This document shows positions 9,811-20,479 of a DNA stretch of 64,000 nt, in pieces. This stretch comes from Linanthus parryae (Eukaryota; Streptophyta; Magnoliopsida; Ericales; Polemoniaceae), in contig JALGPY010000007.1 of NCBI GenBank assembly GCA_023055425.1, forward strand, positions 18,052,001-18,116,000, in the 5' to 3' direction. The notes under the pieces are model-generated. The model was given only the letters and a program-made list of their open reading frames with translations. It was not told the origin of the DNA and did not search any database. The translations under genes were made by a program, and so were the position numbers. How positions within the stretch are numbered: the stretch's first letter is position 1; every line of letters starts with the position of its first letter.

Positions 9811-11646
9811 ATGGAGTTTCATGTGCCTCTCTTAGACCATAACCGTGATGACATCCCTACAGATTATGAGCCGGAAGAGCTCACCCCTTTGCTATTTGAC
9901 AGTTTTAGGTTCGTTAGCCATCAAGCCCAATTTTACTTTATGACGGCGACCAAAATGACTCATAGCATTCCCGTAGACTACAAGTTTGAGGTCGACCATA
10001 CTTACATGCCGCCAGAGATGGCCGCCTATGCGAGTCGACCGGACATTTTCGGGACGTCCCTAGCGGGGTTCCCGGAATTGTCCGATACTGACTTGGTGCG
10101 TGAGTTCTACGCGAACCTCATGTGCAGGGGGGAGGGGGAAGCCAATGGGGATGTCCGTTGGGTCTATATGAGGCGTACGTTTATTTTGCTCACGGCGGAT
10201 ACCATCCGCCAAGCGTATCAGATTCCGATGCGCCACATCTCGTGCTCATATGCCGAGTGTGCTGACTACCCGCCGAGCGATGCTGAGCTGTTGCGGGTTG
10301 TGACTGGGGGGCACCCGGGTGCCCATTTCGAGAGAGAGGGGCCAGGCGAGATAGGCAAGAAATTGCATTCTCGTTTTGTTACCGGCCCGCCACGGTGGTG
10401 GGCCGCCTGGGTAGTGAACAGGGTTGTAGGTATTAAACACTTCACCTACCTTGACTTCGAGTATGTACTCTTAGTCTATTGCCTTGTGCTGGGACGAGAC
10501 GTGGACATTCCTAGTCGTATTTGGGTGTATATGATGGAGCGGAACTGCACCGGTAGCAAGAAGGGATTGGGGTACGCCAACCTCATTGCCAAACTTGCAC
10601 GGGATTACGAGGTTTCGATGCCAGATTTACAGGGTGACTTAGCACCTCCTTTGCTCCGGCCTTATAGGAAGCTTATTAGTCGTCACCCGGGCCCGCCACC
10701 TCCAGTTGTTGACCTCGATGAGGATGATGACTTTATGGAGGAGGACCCGGCACCTGCCCCTGCCCCTGCCCCTAGGAGGCGATCGACTCAGGAGCGACCA
10801 GTCAGTCGCCAGGCATCGGCCGGACTCCGGCGATGCCGTACTTCTCGAGAGAGCGAGCGCCCCGAGTCGAGTAGGCAGGGGACTGAGAGGAATGCCCAGC
10901 CTCAGCCTGCCCATGAGAGAGCGAGCCCGGCCCCGCGGGCCAACCCGGCCCCACGAGCTAGACCGGCCCCGCCCCGTAGACTGCCCAGAGTGGATGAGAG
11001 ATTTGAGGGCTGTCGGGGTGGACGCAAGTCCATTGGAGAGAAGGTGTTAGAGGGAGTGGGCAAGATCTGGAGAGCGGTGACGCATGTCCGCCGGACTCAG
11101 CGGAAGGTCACCAAGGACACCCAGGCTGCCCTTGCGAGTATTCGAGAGGAGCAGCGGGATGCGGCTCGGCACGCAGGCCGAGACCCGCCACTCCCGCTGT
11201 ATTTTCCACCCACCTACTCCAGTAGCTTTACCGAGGGGTGGTCGGATGACGGGGACTCTAGCGAGTACACGTCTGCTCCGCCACCCCCGACCCAGCCACC
11301 ACCACCGACTCAGCCATCACCGCCACCTGCCAGACAGGAGAGACGGCAGCCTGGGACACGATCCCGGCAGCCTACGGGTCGTCAGGCTGGGACCCGTACC
11401 CGACAGACTGGGACCCGTACCCAGCAGACTGGGGCCCGTTCTCACCAGCAGTCCAGTGGCAGGACGACTTTGCGGTCCCAGCCACCTAGCAGTTGGACTG
11501 GATCCGAGTCGCAGTCCTCGGATTACCGGCCCCGTACACGGGCACGCCAGCCGGTTTTCAGGACTGATTCTGAGAGCAGCTCACCGGGTAGCATTTCCGG
11601 TACGTCCGAGACCGGGTCAGACCCGACATTTTTTCCGGACGAGTGA
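9811..11646 (+). CDS. Athila third ORF (env-like position), plant-transposon-type domain
   Basis: This 611-codon ORF lies between pol and the 3' LTR, where Athila elements carry their so-called env-like gene. The first roughly 290 residues look like the conserved domain often annotated as putative plant transposon protein (for example DLVREFYANL, then a VYMRR..ILLTADTIRQAY segment and FTYLDFEYVLLVYCLVLG). The rest is low-complexity: an acidic patch (DLDEDDDFMEEDP), a PAPAPAP run, Arg/Pro/Ser-rich sequence, and imperfect RQ.GTR.RQ-type repeats near residues 510-560. I see no signal peptide and no convincing membrane anchor, so an envelope role is not supported by this sequence. Its function is unknown. 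The frame is fully open, unlike pol. Confidence 0.85.
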   Translation: MEFHVPLLDHNRDDIPTDYEPEELTPLLFDSFRFVSHQAQFYFMTATKMTHSIPVDYKFEVDHTYMPPEMAAYASRPDIFGTSLAGFPELSDTDLVREFYANLMCRGEGEANGDVRWVYMRRTFILLTADTIRQAYQIPMRHISCSYAECADYPPSDAELLRVVTGGHPGAHFEREGPGEIGKKLHSRFVTGPPRWWAAWVVNRVVGIKHFTYLDFEYVLLVYCLVLGRDVDIPSRIWVYMMERNCTGSKKGLGYANLIAKLARDYEVSMPDLQGDLAPPLLRPYRKLISRHPGPPPPVVDLDEDDDFMEEDPAPAPAPAPRRRSTQERPVSRQASAGLRRCRTSRESERPESSRQGTERNAQPQPAHERASPAPRANPAPRARPAPPRRLPRVDERFEGCRGGRKSIGEKVLEGVGKIWRAVTHVRRTQRKVTKDTQAALASIREEQRDAARHAGRDPPLPLYFPPTYSSSFTEGWSDDGDSSEYTSAPPPPTQPPPPTQPSPPPARQERRQPGTRSRQPTGRQAGTRTRQTGTRTQQTGARSHQQSSGRTTLRSQPPSSWTGSESQSSDYRPRTRARQPVFRTDSESSSPGSISGTSETGSDPTFFPDE

Positions 11647-12824
11647 GTGCCATGAGGGCATGCCACCTCTTAGTGGGGGGGTGGTAGTCGTGTCTGCATT
11701 AACCCGGTCTGCACGTTTTTTCGTATTTATTTTTATTTTTATTTTTATTTTTGAGTCAGCATATTTTCTTTATTTGAGTCAACCCACCATAATCATTCTA
11801 GCCATGCATTGTATATAATTTAAAAAAAAAAAAAATGGAAAAATTGAAAAAATTAAAAATTTTTTATACGGCTGATTGGGTATATACGCAGGACCTGCGT
11901 ATATACGCAAACAGCAAGTATAAATTATTTTTCAAAAAAAAAAAAGTTTAAAATCAGAAAATTTTGAGAAAGGGCAATCGAGATAACGAAAACAGTGAAG
12001 AAATTGAGTTTGAATCCTTTGAAAGAAAAGAAAACTTGCACCGAGGTATAGTAGATAGGTGAGAGCCAGTGACCTTTGGAATCCGCAAGTAGTTATCGAC
12101 TGAGCGAAAAATCCGACTAGTTGCTACACCGCCGTCACATAGGTAGTCGACAACCCGCCCACGGGCGCCGTCACGGTCATCGCATTTTTCGGTGGAGTGA
12201 CTGGCTATCAAGGGACCTCACGTCCTGTTTCTTACCCCTAGGTTCAATTAGACAACCCGTTTGAAGCCATCTACCCTCTTCTTTCGTAGCCACTTTAGCC
12301 TAGGCAGCCTTCTTTGAGACCTCATCAGTCGATAGTTGGCCATTCTACGTGTTATGACGGAGGGAGTGAGTAGGGGACAGGTTTTAGATAGGGGAGCTTC
12401 ATGAGATATCAGTTTTGGACAGTTTCGGTTTTGACACGTTTTTCGAGGGAAGGACAGGGTGAGTGAGAGGCGACAGTGCATTAATTTGCGGAGGTGGATC
12501 ACTTCACTACATAGTGACCACAGGAGGAGTTAGTCGCGTGCGAGCATCTTTCGCACAAACCGGGGTTCCGGGGGGTTGTAGGGTCAATTGGTGGTTGTGC
12601 CGTTTTTCTACATCTTTGGTGATGAGGAGGTTCGGTGGGACTGCACGGTATTATTTCGACTACAGGATCAGCGCTTCAGGATTAGTGTGGGGGTACTTCA
12701 CATGAGGACATTTTACGTACCCCACGACAGAGATTTATTTTCACTCACTCAGCTTTAGTCAGTTTAGCATTGTTGATATTCGTGTGCGTATGTATATATA
12801 GTTGTGAAAAAAAAAATATAAAAT

Positions 12825-12855
<31 letters not shown>

Positions 12856-13597
12856 AAAAAAAAGAAAAAAAGAAAAAGAAAAAGAAAAGAAAAATTATTA
12901 TGATCTAGTTTTTAGTTTGTTTTGTGTTTTTGTTACTTAAATAAAAAGCTGAGTGAGTGGCACAATTTTCGAGACGTTTTGCACCGCTTCACATTTGTGG
13001 CCGCGAGCACGGCAGAGACACACCGGGGGACAGGAGAATTGGGAAAGCAGGAACTTAGGTGTTTCGGGCAGTTTTTCGGGATCTCGGTGAGGGGTGTGAG
13101 TTTGGTAAATTGTGAGAATGTCATAACATGTAGGATTAGGCCGTACCTTGATACATATATTTATCCTACCTGTTTAGACATAGATCCTTTCGGAAACAGC
13201 TCGGATGGTAAGTTAGCTAGGGATTTGCTCAGTTTGATAACCAAAGTAATAGTACTTCGGTTCAGTGCTTTAATCCACCATATGAATCTGTTCAGACTTA
13301 CCGATCGCTTGCAGGGAAGTAAATTCTGAAAAGGATGAGATCACGAGGACACACTGTTTCTGTTTTTGAGGTTGCCCGATCTCGCCAAAAATATTCTTGT
13401 CACTAGTCTGTTTTGAGTCGTTTGAGTCTGTGTATATTCTATCTGCGTCAGGTTTTCTATCGAGTCGTCCGGTTGAAAGGTTCGGGTCGAAAGTGTATGC
13501 AACGGTAGGGTATGTGCAGAGTCGGTCACGAGGATAGAACTGCAGGCTAGAGTTGGCAGGATTGCTCGGGACGAGCAATGTTTAGTGCGGGGGTATT
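11647..13597 (+). other. Long non-coding 3' region of the Athila-type element
   Basis: No supported gene in nearly 2 kb. Contents are a (TTTTTA)n-type tract near 11717-11752, an A run near 11822-11834, palindrome copies at 11877-11890 (one mismatch) and 11896-11909 (perfect), and an A/purine-rich tract at about 12808-12895. Several ORFs of 60-135 codons occur but lack recognisable features. The region ends in the polypurine tract. Confidence 0.7.
13584..13597 (+). other. Polypurine tract of the Athila-type element
   Basis: AGTGCGGGGGTATT ends directly at the TG of the 3' LTR. The GTGCGGGGG core is typical of Athila-type tracts. It would prime plus-strand DNA synthesis. Confidence 0.85.
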
Positions 13598-15208
13598 TGA
13601 TAACGCCCAATTAGGGGTTATCTTGTAGCCTGATTTCACGAGTATTTGTGCCGAAATTAGCGGTTTCTGCCGGAAAATGCCTTAGAATGCCCCGGGAATC
13701 TAGAACGAGACGTTTATTCATACTTGCTGGATTTCTGCTTATTTCTGCTCATTTCTTGCTATATTTGGATATGATCGCGGGTATTCGTTCGTGTTGCCTT
13801 TTCAGGAACAGGTTCAGGAGGTGCATCGGGAAGCGTGCCGGGACCCAGCCGGGACCGTCTCGGGAAACGTGCACAAGACCGGGACACGACGGAAACACGG
13901 AAGAGCAGAAGAGTACCGAAGAGGCAAGCCGGGAGCATCAGGAAGAAGAGTGGGACCCAGGGGACCAGTCCTGGCCCACCAGAGAACCAAGTGGGCCCCA
14001 CATACCCCACGGCTTGCGTATATACGCAGGCCCTGCGTATATACGCAGCACCTGCGTATATACGCAGGCAGAGGGGATGTGGGGGGGAGCTTGGTTGGGC
14101 CCTGGTTGCGTATATACGCAGCCCCTGCGTATATACGCAGCCCCTGCGTATATACGCAGCCAGTTTGACTTTTGGTCAAAGACGGTGGACCGATGGCATA
14201 TTCCGTAATTTCGAGCACGAGCGTTTTCAGGAAGCAGCACTATTTAAAGACTCGTCCAGACTCGTTTTGAGGGATACGGAGACACAGAACAGAACACAAG
14301 ACAGCACAACCGAAGGAGAAGACCGAGCATCTCGGGAGAGCACGGAAACGTGAATCCAGATTCAAGACACCCGTTTGCTTTTCTTCTCTCTCATTCAAAA
14401 ACTGTGTTATTTTCGTTATGAATTTTAGTAGCTAAACTTTTACCTAGGTTCTCGGTGAACCTAGGGTTTCGTATCCAGATATTAGTTCTACGTTTTGACT
14501 ATGAATTCATGATTACGTTATCTTAATATCAGCAGCTTTATCAGTTATTTTGTCTTTGAATTTTACTGTTTATGCATGATCGGAGTCGCGAACCAGAATT
14601 GCTACAGACCCGAGCCGGTAGGTGAAAACGTCCGGTTAGGGTTAGGAAGAGAAGACAGAATTTAGCACCTTACCCCGATGGGCCGACTAGCGAAGGGGAG
14701 TTAGGACTAGCCTGAAATCGTTGAGACCAACTGTTAGAGAATCTGACCCGGGCCATCAGGACAGGTTAGAAACCCTAGCAGCCTTAGAACGAGACTGCAG
14801 ACTTAGGCAGCTTAACAGGAATCCGACAGTCTGCAGGATTGTGATAACGTGCAGGAAAAGAAAAGATACTGCACAATTGGTACGTGGCACGGATAACGAG
14901 ACTGCTGTGTGTTTTCATGTCAAACGAAGAACGAAAAATCTGAAGAACCCTAGGGGATCCCGGGACCTAGTATCTCAAATCCTAGTTTTACAACCTTAAG
15001 ATTATTCAGAAAATTTTCACAAAAATATTTACGTTTCAGTTATTTACGTTCAACCTCTCAAAATATTCCTCCTTTTTACACTCTGTTCGTTAAAACTGAT
15101 TACTAGAAAAACCTGCAAAGTCCCTGTGGGATCGATAAAACGAGTCGAAAATACTCTCTATATTACTTGATTCGTATACTTGCGAATAGCACGCTAAATT
15201 GCGCATCA
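13598..15208 (+). repeat. Athila-type 3' LTR
   Basis: The LTR is 1611 bp, 19 bp longer than the 5' LTR. The difference is one extra palindrome unit. Six perfect palindromes lie at 14015-14028, 14034-14047, 14053-14066, 14107-14120, 14126-14139 and 14145-14158. A TATA-like box is at 14241-14248. It is followed by the second CTAGC target copy at 15209-15213. Confidence 0.96.
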
Positions 15209-16675
15209 CTAGCCCTATATGGTTGCTCAGCTAGGTCAACTACAAAGTCTTGCTCACACGATTTCCGATGAAATCCGACTTTTAGTCTTATAAATACATA
15301 AAGAATTACTTTGAAAATACTTATAAACATTTGTTGAAGTAAACGAGTAATATTACAATTACTAGCGATAGTAAGAGAATAATATTTTGCTATATACTTA
15401 TAAAGAGTTATTTAGCTAGAGAAACAATATTTGATTCTTTTTAATAAAAGCTTGATAAATAACCATTTTAAATTCACCATAAATGCAACAAAACATTGAC
15501 ATATTCAAAAATATTTTTATTTAGCTTATTTTCCATAGAAAATTATTTAATATAACCAAAAACATATTTTTATAACTAAAATATTTATTCAACTTCATTT
15601 TATTTACCCCAAAATATAATTTAGTAAAACTTAATAAGTTGATTTGAAAAATATATAATATGTAGTACATAACTATAATCAGCCCCCATATGTTTTAGTT
15701 AAACTACAACATGTACCCCCAACATTCCAGAAAAGACAAGTTGACCCCCCCAATATTGATTCACGATGAACACTCCTTCTTGTCCTATCAAATCATGAAT
15801 TCAAGCTTCACAAACAAGATTTAGATTACTAAAAACGACTTAGGAGGTTATTTAGGACTCACCCACACCAAAAATCGCAAGAAATGACCAAGAGGTGAAG
15901 CGGGTTGAGTTGCCGTAATTGCCGCCGGTGATGGCGGCCAAGGAAGCTTTCTCCGGTCACTTTTGGGTGCGGCTGGGCTCTCCTAAGGACTGATCGGGAC
16001 CTGTGGAGTCTAGAGACACCAATATTGGATGGTGGGTAGCTCTGCCTTGGCTGGGCCGAAGCTTCGCCGGAATTAATGGTGCTCCGGCGGCGACGGTGGT
16101 CTTCTTCGATCAAAGCAGCTGCTTCTATATCTGTTTCTTCTTCTTGTTCTGCTACTGGGTCGAACAGAGAGAAAGAGTGAGATAGACAGAGGAACAAAGG
16201 TGAAACAGAGGAGGAAGGTGGTGGTGGCAAAATCTTGCCAAACAAGATGAAGGCAAAAATCTTGCCGAACAAGATGAAAAATTGAAGATGATAAGCATTG
16301 TGAGAAAAACTAAGGTGTGGGTGGCACACCAAGAGATAATGTGATCTAGCGTAGCACACACACCCAACCTCGCGGTGGTTGTACACGCGATCATGACTAC
16401 ATTATAGAAAATACTCGCGTGTTTACTTTACGAATATTAATCCGACATTTTCTAATATTTTATCCGAATTTCTCAATCATAAAAACACGAAAAATTTACC
16501 AAATTTTGTTTTGTCACAACTCAATATTATTTAGCTCCAAAATTTTCACGCGAGTTTCTTAACGAATAAAGATATTAAATTCCGAAAATTTCTCAAATCA
16601 CTTCTGGGATCTTAAAACTGAATTATCTCGTCTCCAATTACCAAATTACCCTGGATAAATATACGGGGTATTACA
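15209..16675 (-). repeat. LTR A, part 2
   Basis: Continuation of the LTR begun at 303. In element orientation it starts at 16675 with TGTAATACCCC. An inverted repeat TACCCCG/CGGGGTA with a 10-nt loop lies right at the LTR start in the sister copies; in this copy one arm carries a substitution (ACCCTGG). It contains the 175-codon ORF described separately, and an AT-rich stretch (about 15280-15700) without features. Confidence 0.9.
15859..16386 (-). CDS. Hypothetical 175-codon ORF within the LTR, present in every copy
   Basis: The ORF lies on the element's sense strand about 290 bp into the LTR. Sister copies are at 19106-19630 (174 codons, an in-frame 3-bp loss), 22374-22901, 25652-26179, 28922-29449, 32201-32728, 35478-36005, 38748-39275, 42019-42546 and 45289-45816. 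LTR K keeps only the end (63108-63446), cut by a later insertion. The product has a hydrophobic Phe-rich first third, a short Pro/Ser run, an acidic EQEEET stretch and an Arg/His-rich remainder. I recognise no domain. Because the copies are nearly identical, frame conservation alone is weak evidence for a protein; it may be chance openness within LTR sequence. Confidence 0.3.
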   Translation of the reverse strand: MYNHREVGCVCYARSHYLLVCHPHLSFSHNAYHLQFFILFGKIFAFILFGKILPPPPSSSVSPLFLCLSHSFSLFDPVAEQEEETDIEAAALIEEDHRRRRSTINSGEASAQPRQSYPPSNIGVSRLHRSRSVLRRAQPHPKVTGESFLGRHHRRQLRQLNPLHLLVISCDFWCG

Positions 16676-17238
16676 TTCTCCCCCCCCCCCCCTTAGAATG
16701 AGCTTCGTCCTCGAAGCTCGAGTCAGAACTAGGGTTTCAGGTCCTTAAGTCACAGCTAATTGAGTCATCGCAAATGTTATAATGCCTGGCAGGCTATAAA
16801 ATACAAGGACACACTACGAAATAGGATACGCATTACTCAGGCACGCATTACTCAGTCTGTTCCTAGTTCCCAGCAGGAAACGCTTAGACAAGTAACACAA
16901 GTATTAACATGAACCTTCCACATAATCATGTCTTTAACACAAGAAGCATTTCACAACCCGTGAACAAGATATAGCAACGAATCACATAACGTATCTGGTC
17001 GAGATACACAACGAAGAGTCCACAAATAGAAAGGTCAACCACGGGACCAGGATAGAACTAGGGCCCAACATGAAATAGGATAGTGCCAGATAACACGTGG
17101 CAATGTATCATGCAAAAGGAATTAAACAACAAATCCCCAAATACCCGGCTTTTCCGTATTTTGTCTTGCCTTAAGTTCATTTTAGGTTACTCTACCGGTT
17201 TTAAATCCCTTGTTGGAAAGAACTGCTCTGATACCACC
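16676..17238 (-). mobile_element. Internal region A (563 bp) with PPT and PBS
   Basis: Element orientation runs from the PBS (17221-17236) to the PPT (16676-16694, with a run of 13 C on the plus strand). The 560 bp between have no gag or pol remnant long enough to recognise. TTCGAGGACGAAGC lies just upstream of the PPT. This is the most diverged internal copy: for example, the plus strand reads CTACCGG near 17192 where the others read CTACCAG. Confidence 0.9.
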
Positions 17239-19919
17239 TGCAACAACCCCCTTATCCGGCTCGGGACAAGATCGGGAGGGCGATGCTTAATAGAAGCGGC
17301 GGAGAACAAAAGCAATACATTTCACAACACTTAATCATATTATTAAACACCAAACTTAGAGTATTACACACTAGTTGCTACTATTACACAAAACTATTTC
17401 ACAAAACTTATCTAACATTTATTAGATAGTCTACTGGTGACGTCCATACTCTAGATGAGTCTCGCGCCCCTTCTATCTTACAATCCAGCTCCTAGGCCTG
17501 CGGTGGGAAGAAAAACAAGAACCGCAGTTTCCAAAATCAGCTTGAAATGCTGAGTGAGATACACCTCAGAGTGTAAAACAAGGAAGATGAAATAGTTGAT
17601 GATACACGAGTTAAGCAAAACATTATCAGAGTCTGCAGCAGAAATAAGCATTTATGAACGTTTCATAAACAAATCCATTTATCAAAATTCTGATCTGTTG
17701 CACGTTGCCAAACACAGAAGCAAATATTTCCGATCATTATCATTTCGCTGTACCAGGGTAGACCAGTGACCACGGCAGACATACTAGATCTTAAGTGTTG
17801 CAACACCCTCCTAAGAGCGTCAATCAAAGGAGTGTTATCTAGATGCTGGACCCTAGCCAATAAGGCGTAGAGCCGGGGCACGCGAAGTCCCGCATTTTAG
17901 GGATAAAACTCAAGGGATCTAAACCCATAAAAGTAACTTCGGGGATCTAACCCGAATATATCTTTAATGACTAAGCCCAGGGAATCATCACCCAATATAA
18001 GTAACTCCGGGGATCGAACCCGAATATATATTTAGGGACTAAGCCCAGGGAATCATCACCCAATATAAGTAACTCCGGGGATCGAACCCGAATATATCTT
18101 TAGGGACTAAGCAAAGGGAATCATCACCCAATATAACTGGTTCCGGTACAAGCGAATATTTCCACTTTGCATTACGAACGGATTATCTTTGCGTGACAGT
18201 TTCAAAGAATCATTTTGAAATGTAGCCAAATTCAAATAAAGCATGACAAGCACAAAACACGTTTTGAGACAGTATTAAAATCATATACTGACACGAAAGG
18301 AAGCTAAGGCTCAAGGCTAATCATGTGAACTCACCTTGATCCATATCAATTCGCACGTTAAAGCTCCTACGGACGTTTGTAGTCCTCGTCTATGATCCTG
18401 TGCCTACAAATTGCAATTCTCTAGTCACGACGATAATATTTTCAAATGAATGAGCGCGCTAGCCCTATATGGTTGCTCAGCTAGGTCAACTACAAAGTCT
18501 TGCTCACACGATTCCCGATGAATCCGACTTTTAGTCTTATAAATATATAAAGAATTACTTTGAAAATACTTATAAACATTTGTTGAAGTAAACGAGTAAT
18601 ATTACAATTACTAGCGATAGTAAGAGAAATATTTTGCTATATACTTATAAAGAGTTATTTAGCTAGAGAAACAATAAATGATTCTTTTTAATAAAAGCTT
18701 GATAAATAACTATTTTAAATTCACTATAAATGCAACAAAACATTGACATATTCAAAAATATTTTTATTTAGCTTATTTTCCCAAGAAAATTATTTAATAT
18801 AACCAAAAACATATTTTTATAACTAAAATATTTATTCAACTTCATTTTATTTACCCCAAAATATAATTTAGTAAAACTTAATAAGTTGATTTGAACAAAT
18901 ATATAATAAGTAGTACATAACTATAATCAGCCCCCATATGTTTTAGTTAAACTACAACATGTACCCCCAACATTCCAGAAAAGACAAGTTGACCCCCCCA
19001 ATATTGATTCATGATGAACAGTCCTTCTTGTCCTATCAAATCATGAATTCAAGCTTCACAAACAAGATTTAGATTACTAAAAACGACTTAGGAGTGTTTT
19101 AGGACTCACCCACACCAAAAATCGCAAGAAATGACCAAGAGGTGAAGCGGGTTGAGTTGCCGTAATTGCCGCCGGTGATGGTGGCCGAGGAAGCTTTCTC
19201 CGGTCACTTTTGGGTGCGGCTGGGCTCTCCTAAGGACTGATCGGGACATGTGGAGTCTAGAGACACCAATATTGGATGGTGGGTAGCTCTGCCTTGGCTG
19301 GGCCGAAGCTTCGCCGGAATTAATGGTGCTCCGGCGGCGACAGTGGTCTTCTTCGATCAAAGCAGCTGCTTCTATCTCTGTTTCTTCTTCTTGTTCTGCT
19401 ACTGGGTCGAACAGAGAGAAAGAGTGAGATAGACAGAGGAACAAAGGTGAAGAGGAGGAAGGTGGTGGTGGCAAAATCTTGCCAAACAAGATGAAGGCAA
19501 AAATCTTGCCGAACAAGATGAAAAATTGAAGATGATAAGCATTGTGAGAAAAACTAAGGTGTGGGTGGCACACCAAGAGATAATGTGATCTAGCGTAGCA
19601 CACACACCCAACCTCGCGGTGGTTGTACACGCGATCATGACTACATTATAGAAAATACTCGCGTGTTTACTTTACGAATATTAATCCGACATTTTCTAAT
19701 ATTTTATCCGAATTTCTCAATCATAAAAACACGAAAAATTTACCAAATTTTGTTTTGTCGCAACTCAATATTATTTAGCTCCAAAATTTTCACGCGAGTT
19801 TCTTAACGAATAAAGATTTTAAATTCCGAAAATTTTTCAAATCACTTCTGGGATCTTAAAACTGAATTATCTCGTCTCCAATTACCAAATTACCCCGGAT
19901 AAATATACGGGGTATTACA
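17239..19919 (-). repeat. LTR B
   Basis: 2681 bp, the shortest complete LTR. It lacks about 22 bp near 17615 that the others have (an AGTACAGAGTACGAG-containing stretch), and a 3-bp in-frame piece of the LTR ORF. It carries the 68-bp subrepeats at 17932-18135. Confidence 0.93.
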
Positions 19920-20479
19920 TTCTCCCCCCCCCCTTAGAATGAGCTTTGTCCTCGAAGCTCGAGTCAGAACTAGGGTTTCAGGTCCTTAAGTCACAGCTAA
20001 TTGAGTCAGCGCAAATGTTATAATGTCTGGCAGGCTATAAAATACAAGGACACACTACGAAATAGGATACGCATTACTCAGGCACGCATTACTCAGTCTG
20101 TTCCTAGTTCCCAGCAGGAAACGCTTAGACAAGTAACACAAGTATTAACATGAACCTTCCACATAATCATGTCTTTAATACAAGAAGCATTTAACAACCC
20201 GTGAACAAGATATAGCAACGAATCACATAACGTATCTGGTCGAGATACACAACGAAGAGTCCACAAATAGAAAGGTCAACCACGGGACCAGGATAGAACT
20301 AGGGCCCAACATGAAACAGGATAGTGCCAGATAACACGTGGCAATGTATCATGCAAGAGGAATTAAACAACAAATCCCCAAATACCTGGCTTTTCCGTAT
20401 TTTATCTTGCCTTAAGTTCATTTTAGGTTACCCTACCAGTTTTAAATCCCTTGTTGGAAAGAACTGCTCTGATACCACC
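19920..20479 (-). mobile_element. Internal region B
   Basis: 560 bp. The PPT side begins at 19920 with a short C run, and the PBS complement ends two bases before the next LTR. No coding content is seen. Confidence 0.9.

Larger units (their letters stand above)
1549..15208 (+). mobile_element. Athila-type Ty3/gypsy LTR retrotransposon, full length, 13,660 bp
   Basis: The element has TG...CA termini, a 5-bp target duplication and near-identical LTRs (1549-3140 and 13598-15208). Its PBS matches tRNA-Asp, and a PPT sits at 13584-13597. The coding part contains gag, protease, RT, RNase H and integrase in Ty3/gypsy order, then a separate 611-codon ORF downstream of pol. Athila assignment rests on the tRNA-Asp PBS, the DLGAS protease box, the FMDD reverse-transcriptase box and the presence and position of the third ORF. 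The gag-pol frame is broken near 6965, so this copy is probably not autonomous as written. Confidence 0.95.

Noticed and set aside
12248..12502. Small ORFs in the Athila 3' non-coding region
   Set aside because: They are short and overlap on both strands, with no recognisable motif.
16003..16185. 60-codon plus-strand ORF in each LTR
   Set aside because: It is the antisense shadow of the 175-codon LTR ORF and has no feature of its own.
17083..17334. 83-87-codon plus-strand ORF in each array unit (for example 20324-20587)
   Set aside because: It is antisense to the element and crosses the PBS and LTR end, so it is a by-product of structure.
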